A stretch of DNA of 19,236 nt, taken from positions 299-19,534 of the forward strand of contig DDSQ01000135.1 of the NCBI GenBank assembly GCA_002343845.1. Reading direction: 5' to 3'. Below the pieces are notes generated by a model. The model had not been told where the DNA came from and searched no databases. It saw nothing but the letters and a program-made list of their open reading frames with translations. Origin of the DNA: Planctomycetes bacterium UBA2386 (GTDB taxonomy: Bacteria > Planctomycetota > UBA1135 > UBA2386). The translations under genes were made by a program, and so were the position numbers. Shown one piece after another: positions 8,892-16,438 of the stretch (position 1 is its first letter; each line of letters starts with the position of its first letter).

Positions 8892-10018
8892 CTCCCGACC
8901 GCCGTCGTCGCAACGGAATCGTCGCCGTCGTCGTGGCGGATCCGTGGCGCAAGCTGCTCGCGATCGGTCTCGCCGTGCTGCTGTGGTTCTTCGTCGACAG
9001 CCGCATCGAACTCGCGACGAAGCGCGAGTTGCCGCTGGTCACCGAAGGCGTCCAGTCGAGCGTGGGCGCGTCGCGGGATCGGTTGGCGGTCATCCTGCCG
9101 ACCGATCGTGTCGTCGGCGTGCGCTTCCGCGACGGCGAGACGCCGATCGACTCCGTGAGCATGCACCTGCGCGGACCGCGTTACCTGATCGAGGCGCTCG
9201 AGCGCGAACGCCTCGACCTGCAGGTCACCGTCTTCCAGGACCGCGACTGGACCGCGAGCACCGTGGTCGAGTTCACGGTCGCCGACCTGCGCCGCGACCA
9301 TCGCGCGCTCGAGGGCCTCGAGATCGAACTGGTGCCGCCGCGGATCAAGCTCGAGGTGGAGCGCATCGACCGCCAGGAGATGCCCTTGTCGCTCGATGTC
9401 GTCGAGGTCGACGAGGGCGCGCTGGCCGGGCGCACGCGCCGCGAGACGGCCGAGTTCGCGCCCGCGACTGCCATCGTGCTCGGTTCGGCGAAGGGCATCG
9501 ACCGGCTGCGGCGAACCCCGCGGCCGTTCCGCACCTCGTTGCGGGGCAGCGGTACGGCGCGGCAGGCGACGGGGGAGCTCGAGATCATCGATGCCGGCGA
9601 CCTCGGCGTTCGGTTCGCCGCCCAGCCGCTGCTGACGATGCAACTGCTGCCGCAGACGACGGTGTTCGAGGTCGACGTGCCCGTGCATGTCGACGACGAG
9701 GCTCTGCCTGCCGATCAGCGTGGCCAGTGGGAGCCCGAGTTGCGCAGCAAGGTCGTGCGCATCCGCGCCGGCGGCGACCTGCGTTCGCGGCTGGTCGCGC
9801 TGCGCGAGAACCCGGACAAGACCGTGCTCGCCGACTGGGTCGCCGAGAACCTCCGCCTGCACGTGCACGTGCAACGGCCGACCACTGGTACCATCCTCGG
9901 GCCGGAACTGTCGCTGCGGCCGCGGCTGCTGCTGCTCGGGGCGCTGCACACGACCGTCGAGCGCAACGAGTGCTTGCTTGACGAGACCGTGCTGGTGAAG
10001 TTGCGCCGCAGGACATGA
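8888..10018 (+). CDS. cdaR: YbbR-domain protein, CdaA regulator CdaR
   Basis: 376 residues, ATG in the ATGA overlap with cdaA. A short basic cytoplasmic leader is followed by one membrane helix at about 22-37 (KLLAIGLAVLLWFFVDS) and a long extracytoplasmic beta-rich part. DPWRKLLAIGLAVLLW is typical of YbbR proteins. At least two YbbR-like units can be suspected, around VSMHLRGPRYLIEAL with VEFTVADL, and around RFAAQPLLTMQLLP with VFEVDVPV. Repeats are degenerate and boundaries are uncertain. In Gram-positive bacteria CdaR binds CdaA in the membrane and tunes c-di-AMP output; the same role is inferred from position and architecture. The stop overlaps the glmM start (ATGA at 10015-10018). The C-terminus ends in LRRRT. 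Confidence 0.85.
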   Translation: MTPDRRRRNGIVAVVVADPWRKLLAIGLAVLLWFFVDSRIELATKRELPLVTEGVQSSVGASRDRLAVILPTDRVVGVRFRDGETPIDSVSMHLRGPRYLIEALERERLDLQVTVFQDRDWTASTVVEFTVADLRRDHRALEGLEIELVPPRIKLEVERIDRQEMPLSLDVVEVDEGALAGRTRRETAEFAPATAIVLGSAKGIDRLRRTPRPFRTSLRGSGTARQATGELEIIDAGDLGVRFAAQPLLTMQLLPQTTVFEVDVPVHVDDEALPADQRGQWEPELRSKVVRIRAGGDLRSRLVALRENPDKTVLADWVAENLRLHVHVQRPTTGTILGPELSLRPRLLLLGALHTTVERNECLLDETVLVKLRRRT

Positions 10019-11358
10019 CGAGCATCGACCCGCCGCAGTTCGGCACCGACGGTTTGCGAGGACGGGCCGGCGATCCGCCGATGGATCCCGAGACGCTGCG
10101 TCGCGTCGGCGCCGCGCTCGGCGTGCTGCTGCAACGGGGTGGCGAGGCGCAGAAGCGCGTGCTGGTCGGCAACGACGGGCGCGAATCGGCGCCGTGGATC
10201 CTCGAGGCGCTCGCGCAGGGGTTGTGCGCCGCCGAGGTGGCGGTCGGCGACGTCGGGCTCTGCACGACGCCGGCACTGGCGTTTCTCTGCCGTTCGCAGC
10301 CCGTCGACGCCGCGATCATGATCAGTGCGTCGCACAACCCCGCGCACGACAACGGGGTGAAGATCTTCGCCGCGGACGGCAGCAAGTTGCGCGACGAGGA
10401 CGAAGCCGAGCTGTCGGCGCTCGCAGTGGCGCTGCGCCCCGCCGAACTGCGCACGCCGCGCACGCGCGACCGCAGTGAACTGCTCGGCCGCTACGAGGAT
10501 CGGTTCGCCGAGGCGTTCCCGTTGCTCGACCTCTCGGGGCGCACGGTCTGCATCGATGCCGCCAACGGCGGCGGCTCGCAGCTGGCACCACGGGTCCTGC
10601 GCGCGTTCGGCGCCACGGTGGTCGAGGTGGCCTGCGAGCCCGACGGCTTCAACATCAACGACGGCTGCGGCGCCTTGCACCCGGAAGCGCTGGTGGCCGC
10701 GGTGCGCGAGCACGGCGCGTGCCTCGGCATCGCGCTGGATGGCGACGGGGACCGCGGCATGTTCGTCGACGAACGCGGCGGCGTGCGCGACGGCGACGAG
10801 GTGCTCGCCCTGTTCGGTCGTCGACTGCACGCGGCCGGGGCCCTGCCCGGCGCCCGCATCGCCGCCACGGTGATGAGCAATCTCGGCCTGCACAAGGCGC
10901 TGCGCGAAGCCGGCGTCGGCGTCCAGGTCACGCCGGTCGGCGATCGCAACGTGTTCCTGGCGATGAAGGAGCACGGCTTGGCGTTGGGCGGCGAGCAGTC
11001 GGGGCACGTGTTGTTCGCCGCCCACGACCTGATCGGCGACGGGCTCTACACCGGCGTGCGCCTGCTCGCGACCGTTGGCGCCGAGCCGATGTCGACGGCG
11101 TTCGCGGGGTTCACGCGGTTCCCGCAGCGCCTCGTCAACGTGCCGGTGCGCAGCAAGCCGCCGCTCGACGGCGTGCCGGCGATCGCTGCGAAGGCCGCCG
11201 AGATCGAACGCGAACTCGGCCAGGACGGGCGGCTGCTGCTGCGCTACTCGGGTACCGAGCCGAAGTGCCGCGTCATGGTCGAGGCAGCGAGCGTCGACGC
11301 CTGCGAACGGCTGTGCGCGGCGCTGGCGGCGGTCGTCGCGCGCGAACTCGGCGCATGA
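10015..11358 (+). CDS. glmM: Phosphoglucosamine mutase GlmM
   Basis: 447 residues, the normal size for the family. It converts glucosamine-6-phosphate to glucosamine-1-phosphate for UDP-GlcNAc, feeding peptidoglycan and LPS synthesis in the cytoplasm. Seen directly: FGTDGLRG at 9-16, the phosphoserine loop ISASHNP at 103-109 with S106 as the phosphorylated residue, and metal loop DGDGDR at 242-247. Also present are the sugar-binding loop GEQSGH at 326-331 and the phosphate-binding loop RYSGTEP at 410-416. All key residues are present. Other alpha-phosphohexomutases (ManB/PGM) are less likely given ISASHNP, GEQSGH and the cdaA-cdaR context. It overlaps cdaR upstream and tsaB downstream by ATGA, implying coupled translation. 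GlmM is known to bind and inhibit CdaA in several Firmicutes, which makes the cluster meaningful. Confidence 0.95.
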   Translation: MTSIDPPQFGTDGLRGRAGDPPMDPETLRRVGAALGVLLQRGGEAQKRVLVGNDGRESAPWILEALAQGLCAAEVAVGDVGLCTTPALAFLCRSQPVDAAIMISASHNPAHDNGVKIFAADGSKLRDEDEAELSALAVALRPAELRTPRTRDRSELLGRYEDRFAEAFPLLDLSGRTVCIDAANGGGSQLAPRVLRAFGATVVEVACEPDGFNINDGCGALHPEALVAAVREHGACLGIALDGDGDRGMFVDERGGVRDGDEVLALFGRRLHAAGALPGARIAATVMSNLGLHKALREAGVGVQVTPVGDRNVFLAMKEHGLALGGEQSGHVLFAAHDLIGDGLYTGVRLLATVGAEPMSTAFAGFTRFPQRLVNVPVRSKPPLDGVPAIAAKAAEIERELGQDGRLLLRYSGTEPKCRVMVEAASVDACERLCAALAAVVARELGA

Positions 11359-12020
11359 CGACGAACGCGGCGTTGGCGGTCACGGGCAGCAATCTCGCCG
11401 GCGACGTGCCGTTCGCCGTGGCGTTGGCGCTGCCCGGCGGTGCGGTCGTCGGCGCCCGCCCGAACCCCGGCGAGCGCGGCGATCTGGCGCGGTTGTGCGC
11501 CGAGCTGTGCGCCGCGCACGGCGTGGCCCCGGCCGATCTCGGCGAAGTGCGCGTCGACGTCGGCCCCGGCTCGTACACCGGACTGCGCGTCGCGGTGACG
11601 TTCGTGCGCTGCCTGCTGCAGTTCGGCGGCGTGCGCGTCCAGGCGCTCGACAGCCTGGCGCTGCTCGCGGCGCGCGCCCGCGCGACGCCGGGCGACGTGC
11701 GCGTCGTGCTCGACGCCCGCCGCGACCGGGTGCACCTGCAGTCGTTCGTGATCTCGCCGGCGTCGGTGGCCGCGACCTCGCCGCCCGCGGCAGTGCCGTT
11801 CGCCGCGGCGCTGGCGGCGATCACGCCTGGAGCGCGCGTCGTGGTGCCAGGGAACCTGCCAGCGGCCATGACCGCAGCGCTGCGCGCAGCCGGTGCCGCG
11901 GTGCAGGTCGAAGCGACCGTGCTCGCGACCGAATTGTTCGCGCCGGGGCTGCCGTTCGTTGCCGCCGCGACGGCCGACCTCGAACCCCGCTACCTGATGG
12001 GCAGCTATGCCGAGGAGTGA
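11355..12020 (+). CDS. tsaB: tRNA threonylcarbamoyladenosine biosynthesis protein TsaB
   Basis: 221 residues, ATG 11355 overlapping the glmM stop (ATGA). TsaB is the inactive ASKHA-fold partner that holds TsaD (and TsaE) for making t6A37 on ANN-decoding tRNAs. The diagnostic GPGSYTGLR motif lies at 70-78, followed by VAVTFVRCLLQ and ALDSLALLA. LDARRDRVHLQ at 119-129 corresponds to the family's I-D-A-R strand. The C-terminal PRYLMGS (211-217) matches the usual P-x-Y-L-R end. The N-terminus is atypical: the usual IDTS after the first strand is replaced by AVTGSN, with a short GDVPFAVAL hairpin. Since TsaB is not thought to hydrolyse ATP, this need not abolish function. Confidence 0.88.
   Translation: MTTNAALAVTGSNLAGDVPFAVALALPGGAVVGARPNPGERGDLARLCAELCAAHGVAPADLGEVRVDVGPGSYTGLRVAVTFVRCLLQFGGVRVQALDSLALLAARARATPGDVRVVLDARRDRVHLQSFVISPASVAATSPPAAVPFAAALAAITPGARVVVPGNLPAAMTAALRAAGAAVQVEATVLATELFAPGLPFVAAATADLEPRYLMGSYAEE
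12012..12017 (+). promoter_or_regulatory. Shine-Dalgarno GAGGAG for the PepSY-TM gene
   Basis: GAGGAG lies six bases before ATG 12024 and within the last codons of tsaB. It fixes the start and ties the gene to the tsaB transcript. Confidence 0.6.
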
Positions 12021-12023
12021 GCG

Positions 12024-12530
12024 ATGAGCGCGTTCCGATTGCTGTGGCTCTGCCATCGTTGGGCTGGCATCGCCGCCGGCCTCGTGCTCGCGCTCAGTGC
12101 CGCGACCGGGTTCCTGCTGCTGCTGAAGAAGGACTTCGCGTGGCTGCAGCCGCCCGTCGTGCGCGGCGCCGAGGGACCGCCCGAACGCCTGCAACCGCTC
12201 GCGGCCGTCTACGGCGCGGTGTTCGCCCTCGGTCTGCCGCAGTTCCGCAGCGAGGCCGACATCGCGCGCATCGACTTCCGGCCGGCGCAGCGCGTGCACA
12301 AGGTCGTCAGCCAGCACGACGACCTCGAAGTGCAGGTGTGTGCCATCACGCTGGCGACGACTGGTCCGGCCGTGCGCCGCAGCGACTGGCTCGAACGGCT
12401 GCACGACGGCTCGTGGGCGGGCCCGGCGATGCACGGCATCGTGATGCCGGCGGCGGCGTTGGTGCTGCTGTTCCTCGCCGGCAGCGGCTACGTGATGTGG
12501 GCGTGGCCGAAGCTCCGGCGGCGGCGCTGA
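12024..12530 (+). CDS. Short PepSY-associated TM protein
   Basis: 168 residues, three bases after the tsaB stop. The start is set by GAGGAG at 12012-12017. It opens with LLWLCHRWAGIAAGLVLALS, matching the H-R-W-x-G-x-x-x-G-L pattern of PepSY-associated membrane proteins, with TM1 at about 12-35. A polar extracytoplasmic loop of about 95 residues holds a weak PepSY-like half (LQPLAAVYGAVFALGL, IARIDFRPAQRVHKVV). A second HG-containing helix runs from about 134 to 160 (MHGIVMPAAALVLLFLAGSG), ending in a basic tail PKLRRRR. Full PepSY_TM proteins are usually 350-500 residues with four helices, so this is a minimal two-helix form. Relatives are often linked to iron uptake or to inhibition of periplasmic peptidases; the function here is unknown. 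Confidence 0.7.
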   Translation: MSAFRLLWLCHRWAGIAAGLVLALSAATGFLLLLKKDFAWLQPPVVRGAEGPPERLQPLAAVYGAVFALGLPQFRSEADIARIDFRPAQRVHKVVSQHDDLEVQVCAITLATTGPAVRRSDWLERLHDGSWAGPAMHGIVMPAAALVLLFLAGSGYVMWAWPKLRRRR

Positions 12531-12628
12531 CGCAGACGGTTCGGCCGTTTGGCCCGGCGGGCTTCCACCGGTTGCGCGGACGGCGGGTGCCCGGGAAGGC
12601 GAAGCCGGGCGCGGACGTCCCATGGGCC

Positions 12629-13867
12629 ATGTCCAAGGGGACCGCGACCGCGGGGATGGTGATCGCAGCCGGCGTCGCGATGTACCTCGCGGCGCTGCGC
12701 GGCTCGTCACGCCTGGATGTGATGGCCTGTGGGCTGCCGGCCTCGTTGTGCGCCTGGTGGTGGTCGGTGCCCTCCGCTGGGCGACCTTCGCTGGTGCGAT
12801 GGCAGATGCCGCTGCTCGCGGCGGCGGCGGTCGCTGGTGGCGTGGTGTTGGCCGCGGTGCAGGCGGCACCGCTTGGCGCGCCGGTGCCGTGGTCGGCGGG
12901 GGTTCTCTTCGGTGGCCGGCTGTTTGCGTGGCTTGCGCTGCTGCGCGCGTTCGCGGCGGCACTGGATCGACTGCTCACGATCGTCGTGCGGCGAGCGGCA
13001 TGGCGAGTCGTCAGCACGAGCCTCCTGCTCGTCGTCGTCGTCTTCCCACAGCTCTGGGTGGCGCTGCAGACGCATCGCCTCCCGATCGCGCCGCCGCCGG
13101 GATTCGCCGGCACACGGATGTACGAGGACGTCCGTTTCGTCGCCGCCGATGGCGTGCCACTCGTGGGTACGCTGTTGCCGCACGCGAACGCGTCGCCCCG
13201 CACGCCTGTCGTCATCGTCTGCCACGGTCTCGGCAGCAACCGCGCGACGTTCCTCGGCTACGCGCAAATTGCCCTCGAACTGGGCTGCCACGCCCTGCTC
13301 TTCGACTTTCGCGGGCACGGCGCCAGCGGCAGTGCGGCGACGACCTTTGGCGCGCACGAGGTCGGGGACGTCGCGGCGGCGGTCGGCTGGTTGCGGGCCG
13401 AACCGCGCTTTGCCGCGGCCCCGGTCGTGCTCGTCGGCGTCTCGATGGGTGCGGCCACCGCACTGCAGGCCGCGGCGCTCGTCGGCGCGGCGGGCGTGTT
13501 CGCCGAGAGTTCGTTCGCGGACCTGCCCAGCATGGTTGCCCGTCAGGCGGCCGCACTCGGCGACGCCGCGCAACTCGCGGTCGCCGCGGTGGCGATGGCG
13601 GCGCGATTGCAGCTCGGTGTCGATCTCGCGTCGGTGTCGCCGCGTGCGAGCCTCGCAGCGCTGCCGGCGCACGTGCCGGTGGTTCTCGTGCACGCGGGTG
13701 ACGACGAGGTCGTGCCGCGCTGCGAAGGCGAACGTCTCGCCGCCGCCCGGCCGGGCCTGCGCCTGCACGTCGTCGCCGGTGCGAGCCACGGCGGTTGTTC
13801 GGTGTGTGCGCCGGTCCGCGTTCGCGGCTGGCTCGCGGAACTGCTCGTGGACGTCGAACGCGGGTGA
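12629..13867 (+). CDS. Alpha/beta hydrolase with multi-helix membrane domain
   Basis: 412 residues from ATG 12629; an in-frame GTG at 12587 would add 14 residues, and neither has a clear ribosome site. Hydrophobic stretches at about 9-22, 31-46, 61-78, 88-110 and 127-147 form an N-terminal membrane domain of four or five helices. An alpha/beta hydrolase fold follows from about 165. The oxyanion/HG motif VCHGLGSN is at 197-204, LLFDFRGHGASG at 223-234, and the nucleophile elbow GVSMG has S272. The acid is D358 or D359 in HAGDDEVVP, and H387 in ASHGG completes the triad. FDFRGHGxS places it near the YqkD/FrsA/BAAT-like serine hydrolases (esterase, thioesterase or peptidase). The substrate is unknown. 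Whether the catalytic part faces cytoplasm or periplasm depends on the helix count. It is the last plus-strand gene before a convergent junction. Confidence 0.8.
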   Translation: MSKGTATAGMVIAAGVAMYLAALRGSSRLDVMACGLPASLCAWWWSVPSAGRPSLVRWQMPLLAAAAVAGGVVLAAVQAAPLGAPVPWSAGVLFGGRLFAWLALLRAFAAALDRLLTIVVRRAAWRVVSTSLLLVVVVFPQLWVALQTHRLPIAPPPGFAGTRMYEDVRFVAADGVPLVGTLLPHANASPRTPVVIVCHGLGSNRATFLGYAQIALELGCHALLFDFRGHGASGSAATTFGAHEVGDVAAAVGWLRAEPRFAAAPVVLVGVSMGAATALQAAALVGAAGVFAESSFADLPSMVARQAAALGDAAQLAVAAVAMAARLQLGVDLASVSPRASLAALPAHVPVVLVHAGDDEVVPRCEGERLAAARPGLRLHVVAGASHGGCSVCAPVRVRGWLAELLVDVERG

Positions 13868-13874
13868 ATCGGCC

Positions 13875-13906
13875 CGCGGCGGCGAGGGTGGGGCGCTGCC
13901 GCCGCG
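13875..13906 (+). terminator. Candidate terminator hairpin after the hydrolase gene
   Basis: CGCGGCGGC (13875-13883) and GCCGCCGCG (13898-13906) form a perfect 9-bp stem with a 14-base loop, starting seven bases after the hydrolase stop. A short T-rich piece (CTGTTT) follows. This fits an end of the plus-strand operon at the convergent junction. The loop is long and the U-tract weak. Nothing else is seen in the 143-base gap to the CPBP gene. Confidence 0.45.
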
Positions 13907-14010
13907 AGCCTGTTTGGCGGGGCGCGCTCGCGCAACCGTTCGCCGGACACCAGCGTTCGGTCGGTGCCACTCGGGCGCTCCGCGACGCTGCGGTCCACGC
14001 GGACGTGCGA

Positions 14011-15003
14011 TCAGCCGATCCCGAAGACGACGATCGCGCCGTTGTAGAGGAAGTGCGCGAACATGCCCGGCAGCAGCGTGCCGGTGCGCAGGCGCAACCA
14101 ACCGAGCGCGAGCCCACCGGCGAGGTGGATCGGCAACACCGCTGGTGCCCCGTGGCAGAGTGCGAATGCCATCGCGGTCGTCAGCAGGCCCGCGCTGGTT
14201 CCCATCAGGGCGAGCAGGCGTCCCTGCAGCACGCCGCGGAACATCACTTCCTCGAGCACCGCCGGGGCGACCGCGATGACGAACAGCGTGAGCGGCAAGC
14301 CGAGTTCCCCGCGCAGTCGGCTGATCAGTCCCGGCTCGTCGACCGCGAGCAGCGCCAGCCAGCCGATCGCCGCGAGCAGCAGAACGCCTGCGCCCAGCGC
14401 CGCGGTGGCGTAGTGGCGCAGGGGGCCGGGGTGCAGTCCGAGTCGGCCGTACGGCCCCGATGCCGCGACGACGATCGCGACCAGCACGCCCGAGACCAGG
14501 GTCGTGAGTGGCAGCAGCAGTTCGAACTCGTCGCCGCGGGCGAGCACCAGTGCTGCGATCTGCGGGCCGAGCAGGGCGGCGAGCAGCGCTCCGAACTCGA
14601 GTAGCGTGCGGTTGGTCCAGCGGGCGCGGTTGGTCGGGCTCTGGTTGCGCAGGCTGTCGGGCGCCATCGGGGCGTCGAGCCGGACGGGTGCGAACTGCAT
14701 CACGTCGTCGTCGCCGATCGTCGGCACGAGCCCATGTTCGTCGGTCCGGTGACGCCTCAGGCGCAGGGGATGCGGCATCGGCGGCGGTGCTGGCTCCATG
14801 CCGGGCAGCGTCGGCTCGACGCTGCGCGTGGGCGGCACCTCGAGCCAGGCGCCGCAATCGCAGCGCAATCGGAATCCCGCGAGGCTCACGTGCACGCGCC
14901 AGGGCAGCACGCAGGAGCCGCAGGTGAGGGCGACCGCTTCGCCGTCGGCGAGCGGGCGATCGGCCGGCCAGGTGCGCGCCGCCGGCGGCCCTTCCTCGGT
15001 CAC
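14011..15003 (-). CDS. CPBP-family intramembrane metalloprotease with N-terminal Cys cluster
   Basis: 330 residues, GTG 15003 in a GTGA overlap with the upstream gene. The three CPBP (Abi/RCE1-like) motifs are present: EEVMFR at 251-256 (EExxxR), FALCH at 280-284 (FxxxH) and HFLYN at 317-321 (HxxxN). They lie among hydrophobic helices at about 136-155, 163-182, 198-221, 236-250, 265-283 and 290-305. An extra cytoplasmic-looking N-terminus of about 130 residues contains C28-x2-C31 and C48-x-C50 (CGSC, CDCG), a possible zinc-ribbon, then a Pro/Arg-rich linker. CPBP proteases cut prenylated or membrane proteins, and in bacteria are often tied to bacteriocin self-immunity or envelope processing. 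The target here is unknown. It is the last gene of a tightly packed minus-strand run that also contains two other membrane proteins. Confidence 0.85.
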   Translation of the reverse strand: MTEEGPPAARTWPADRPLADGEAVALTCGSCVLPWRVHVSLAGFRLRCDCGAWLEVPPTRSVEPTLPGMEPAPPPMPHPLRLRRHRTDEHGLVPTIGDDDVMQFAPVRLDAPMAPDSLRNQSPTNRARWTNRTLLEFGALLAALLGPQIAALVLARGDEFELLLPLTTLVSGVLVAIVVAASGPYGRLGLHPGPLRHYATAALGAGVLLLAAIGWLALLAVDEPGLISRLRGELGLPLTLFVIAVAPAVLEEVMFRGVLQGRLLALMGTSAGLLTTAMAFALCHGAPAVLPIHLAGGLALGWLRLRTGTLLPGMFAHFLYNGAIVVFGIG

Positions 15004-15899
15004 TGCGGCCTCGGCGCGGCCGTGATGGACAACCGCACCGCGGTGGCACCGATGCGGCCGGGCAGCTTCGCCGTGACGACGGCTTCGGCCGCGGTGAGCA
15101 ACGGTCGAACGTCGACCTTCGTCTCCGCGAGCACGTGCCCCGAGTCGTCAACGACCTGCACGTACAGTTCGCGACCGTCGCCGACGATGCTGGTCGCCGC
15201 GCCCGCGGCGTGGTCGCTGGCCGCTCGGCGACGTTCCTCGACGGCCTGGGGCGTCGCCGGGTAGTCCGCACCGCGGCGCAGCGTCACGTCGTAGTTGCCC
15301 CAGGCGCGTCCGACCTCGAACGCCAGCATGGTGCCGAACGGCCCCGCGTCGCGCTGCAGGCCGTCGGCGCGCGCGGCGAGCACCCGGTCGATCCAGCCGG
15401 CCTGCCAGGCAACCGCGGTCCCGGCGAGCAGCAACAACGGCGCGATCCAGGCCAGGTCGCGGCGGCGCAGGCCGAACGGCGTCGGTGGTGCGGCGGGCAT
15501 CGCCGGCACGGTGTCGTCCGGCGTGCGCGGGCGTCGTCGGCTCAGCGGTTCGATGCGGTCGCCGCGCACGACGAACAGCGTCTCGGTCACTTCGTCGGCG
15601 AACAGGAGGCGGCAGCGCAGGTTGCCTTCGACGCTGCCCGGCACGCCGCCGGCGACGACCTTCTGCAGCGCGGCGAGGAAGCGGTCCTGCGCCGCGTCGT
15701 CGAAGCCCGGCGGCATCGGGGTGTCGATCGGCAGCAACGAGAAGCGGCCGCCTTGGATGTCGCAGCGGAACGGGCCGCCGCCGGCGCTGCTCAGCTCGCG
15801 CGTGGCCGCCTGCAGGGCGTCGGCATCGGCGACGCGCCCATCGAGCAGGCCCTCGACGAACGCTGCGAGCGGCTGGTCCGCGGGCGGCACCGGGCTCAC
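15000..15899 (-). CDS. Single-pass membrane protein of unknown function
   Basis: 299 residues, GTG 15899 overlapping the stop of the GYF_2 gene (GTGA). The frame is open much further upstream, but that region is the GYF_2 gene in another frame. The N-terminal 130 residues look globular and cytoplasmic (RFLAALQKVVAGG, LRCRLLFADEVTETLFVVRGD). A Pro-rich linker follows, then one TM helix at about 149-170 (LAWIAPLLLLAGTAVAWQAGWI). An extracytoplasmic tail of about 130 residues holds beta-like segments (YVQVVDDSGHVLAETKVDV, AVRLSITA). No family is recognised. The stop overlaps the CPBP protease start by GTGA, so the two are probably made together; it may be a substrate, adaptor or regulator of that protease, by inference only. 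Confidence 0.75.
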   Translation of the reverse strand: MSPVPPADQPLAAFVEGLLDGRVADADALQAATRELSSAGGGPFRCDIQGGRFSLLPIDTPMPPGFDDAAQDRFLAALQKVVAGGVPGSVEGNLRCRLLFADEVTETLFVVRGDRIEPLSRRRPRTPDDTVPAMPAAPPTPFGLRRRDLAWIAPLLLLAGTAVAWQAGWIDRVLAARADGLQRDAGPFGTMLAFEVGRAWGNYDVTLRRGADYPATPQAVEERRRAASDHAAGAATSIVGDGRELYVQVVDDSGHVLAETKVDVRPLLTAAEAVVTAKLPGRIGATAVRLSITAAPRPQ

Positions 15900-16435
15900 G
15901 CCGGATCTCCGCGCAGGTCGTCGATCGTCGACAGCGGCGCCCAGTCCTTCATGCCCTCGCACCAGACCAGGGTGCTGCCGGAGATCGCCTTCGCCTGCAT
16001 CAGGTGGCGGATCGTCTCGGCGGTGACCGGGCCGAGGCGCTCGTTGCCGCGCGCGTAGTACCACGCTGCGTTGGTGAGCTGCGGTGGCGTGGCGCCGGTG
16101 AGCTGCGGTGGCTCGGTGGTGTCGAGGCCGAGCGCCTGGTCGTGCACGCCGAGGCGCCGCTCGACGTGTTGGTGGCGTTGGTCTGCGACCTGCCGTTCCT
16201 TCGCGAGCTGTTCGCGCAGCCGGCGGTTCTCGAGCTGGTGGCGCCGCGTCTTGGCCTCCTCCTGCTTCAGGTCGGGCATGACGAGCAGCAGCACCAGAGC
16301 GATGCAGCTCAGGAACGCGCCGAGGAAGAACCAGCCGACCGGCGAGCGACCACGGCTGCTGGCGACGAACGCGCAGACGATGCCGAAGACGAGGCCGATG
16401 CCGAGGTTCACGGTCACTTCGGTGTTCGCGAGCAT
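15896..16435 (-). CDS. GYF_2-domain membrane protein
   Basis: 179 residues, ATG 16435, three bases after the upstream stop. It has two N-terminal TM helices at about 10-25 and 33-52 separated by a short SSRGRSPVGW turn. A charged, probably coiled-coil segment covers about 56-93 (KQEEAKTRRHQLENRRLREQ). The C-terminal GYF_2 domain is at about 125-169: WYYARGNERLGPVTAETI and the closing V-W-x-E-G-M-x-D-W-x-P motif. GYF_2 domains are small protein-interaction modules frequent in planctomycetes and other bacteria, usually tethered to membrane helices. The likely role is a scaffold that presents an interaction site on the cytoplasmic side. The stop overlaps the next gene's GTG. Confidence 0.85.
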   Translation of the reverse strand: MLANTEVTVNLGIGLVFGIVCAFVASSRGRSPVGWFFLGAFLSCIALVLLLVMPDLKQEEAKTRRHQLENRRLREQLAKERQVADQRHQHVERRLGVHDQALGLDTTEPPQLTGATPPQLTNAAWYYARGNERLGPVTAETIRHLMQAKAISGSTLVWCEGMKDWAPLSTIDDLRGDPA

Positions 16436-16438
16436 GGT

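Noticed and set aside
8600..10276. Minus-strand frame of 558 codons opposite cdaA/cdaR
   Set aside because: Antisense to the DAC and YbbR genes, with Arg/His/Gln-rich low-complexity sequence.
12707..15271. Long minus-strand frame of 854 codons across the hydrolase and CPBP genes
   Set aside because: It runs antisense to the hydrolase triad and out of frame with the CPBP motifs; Arg/Pro-rich, no recognisable domain.
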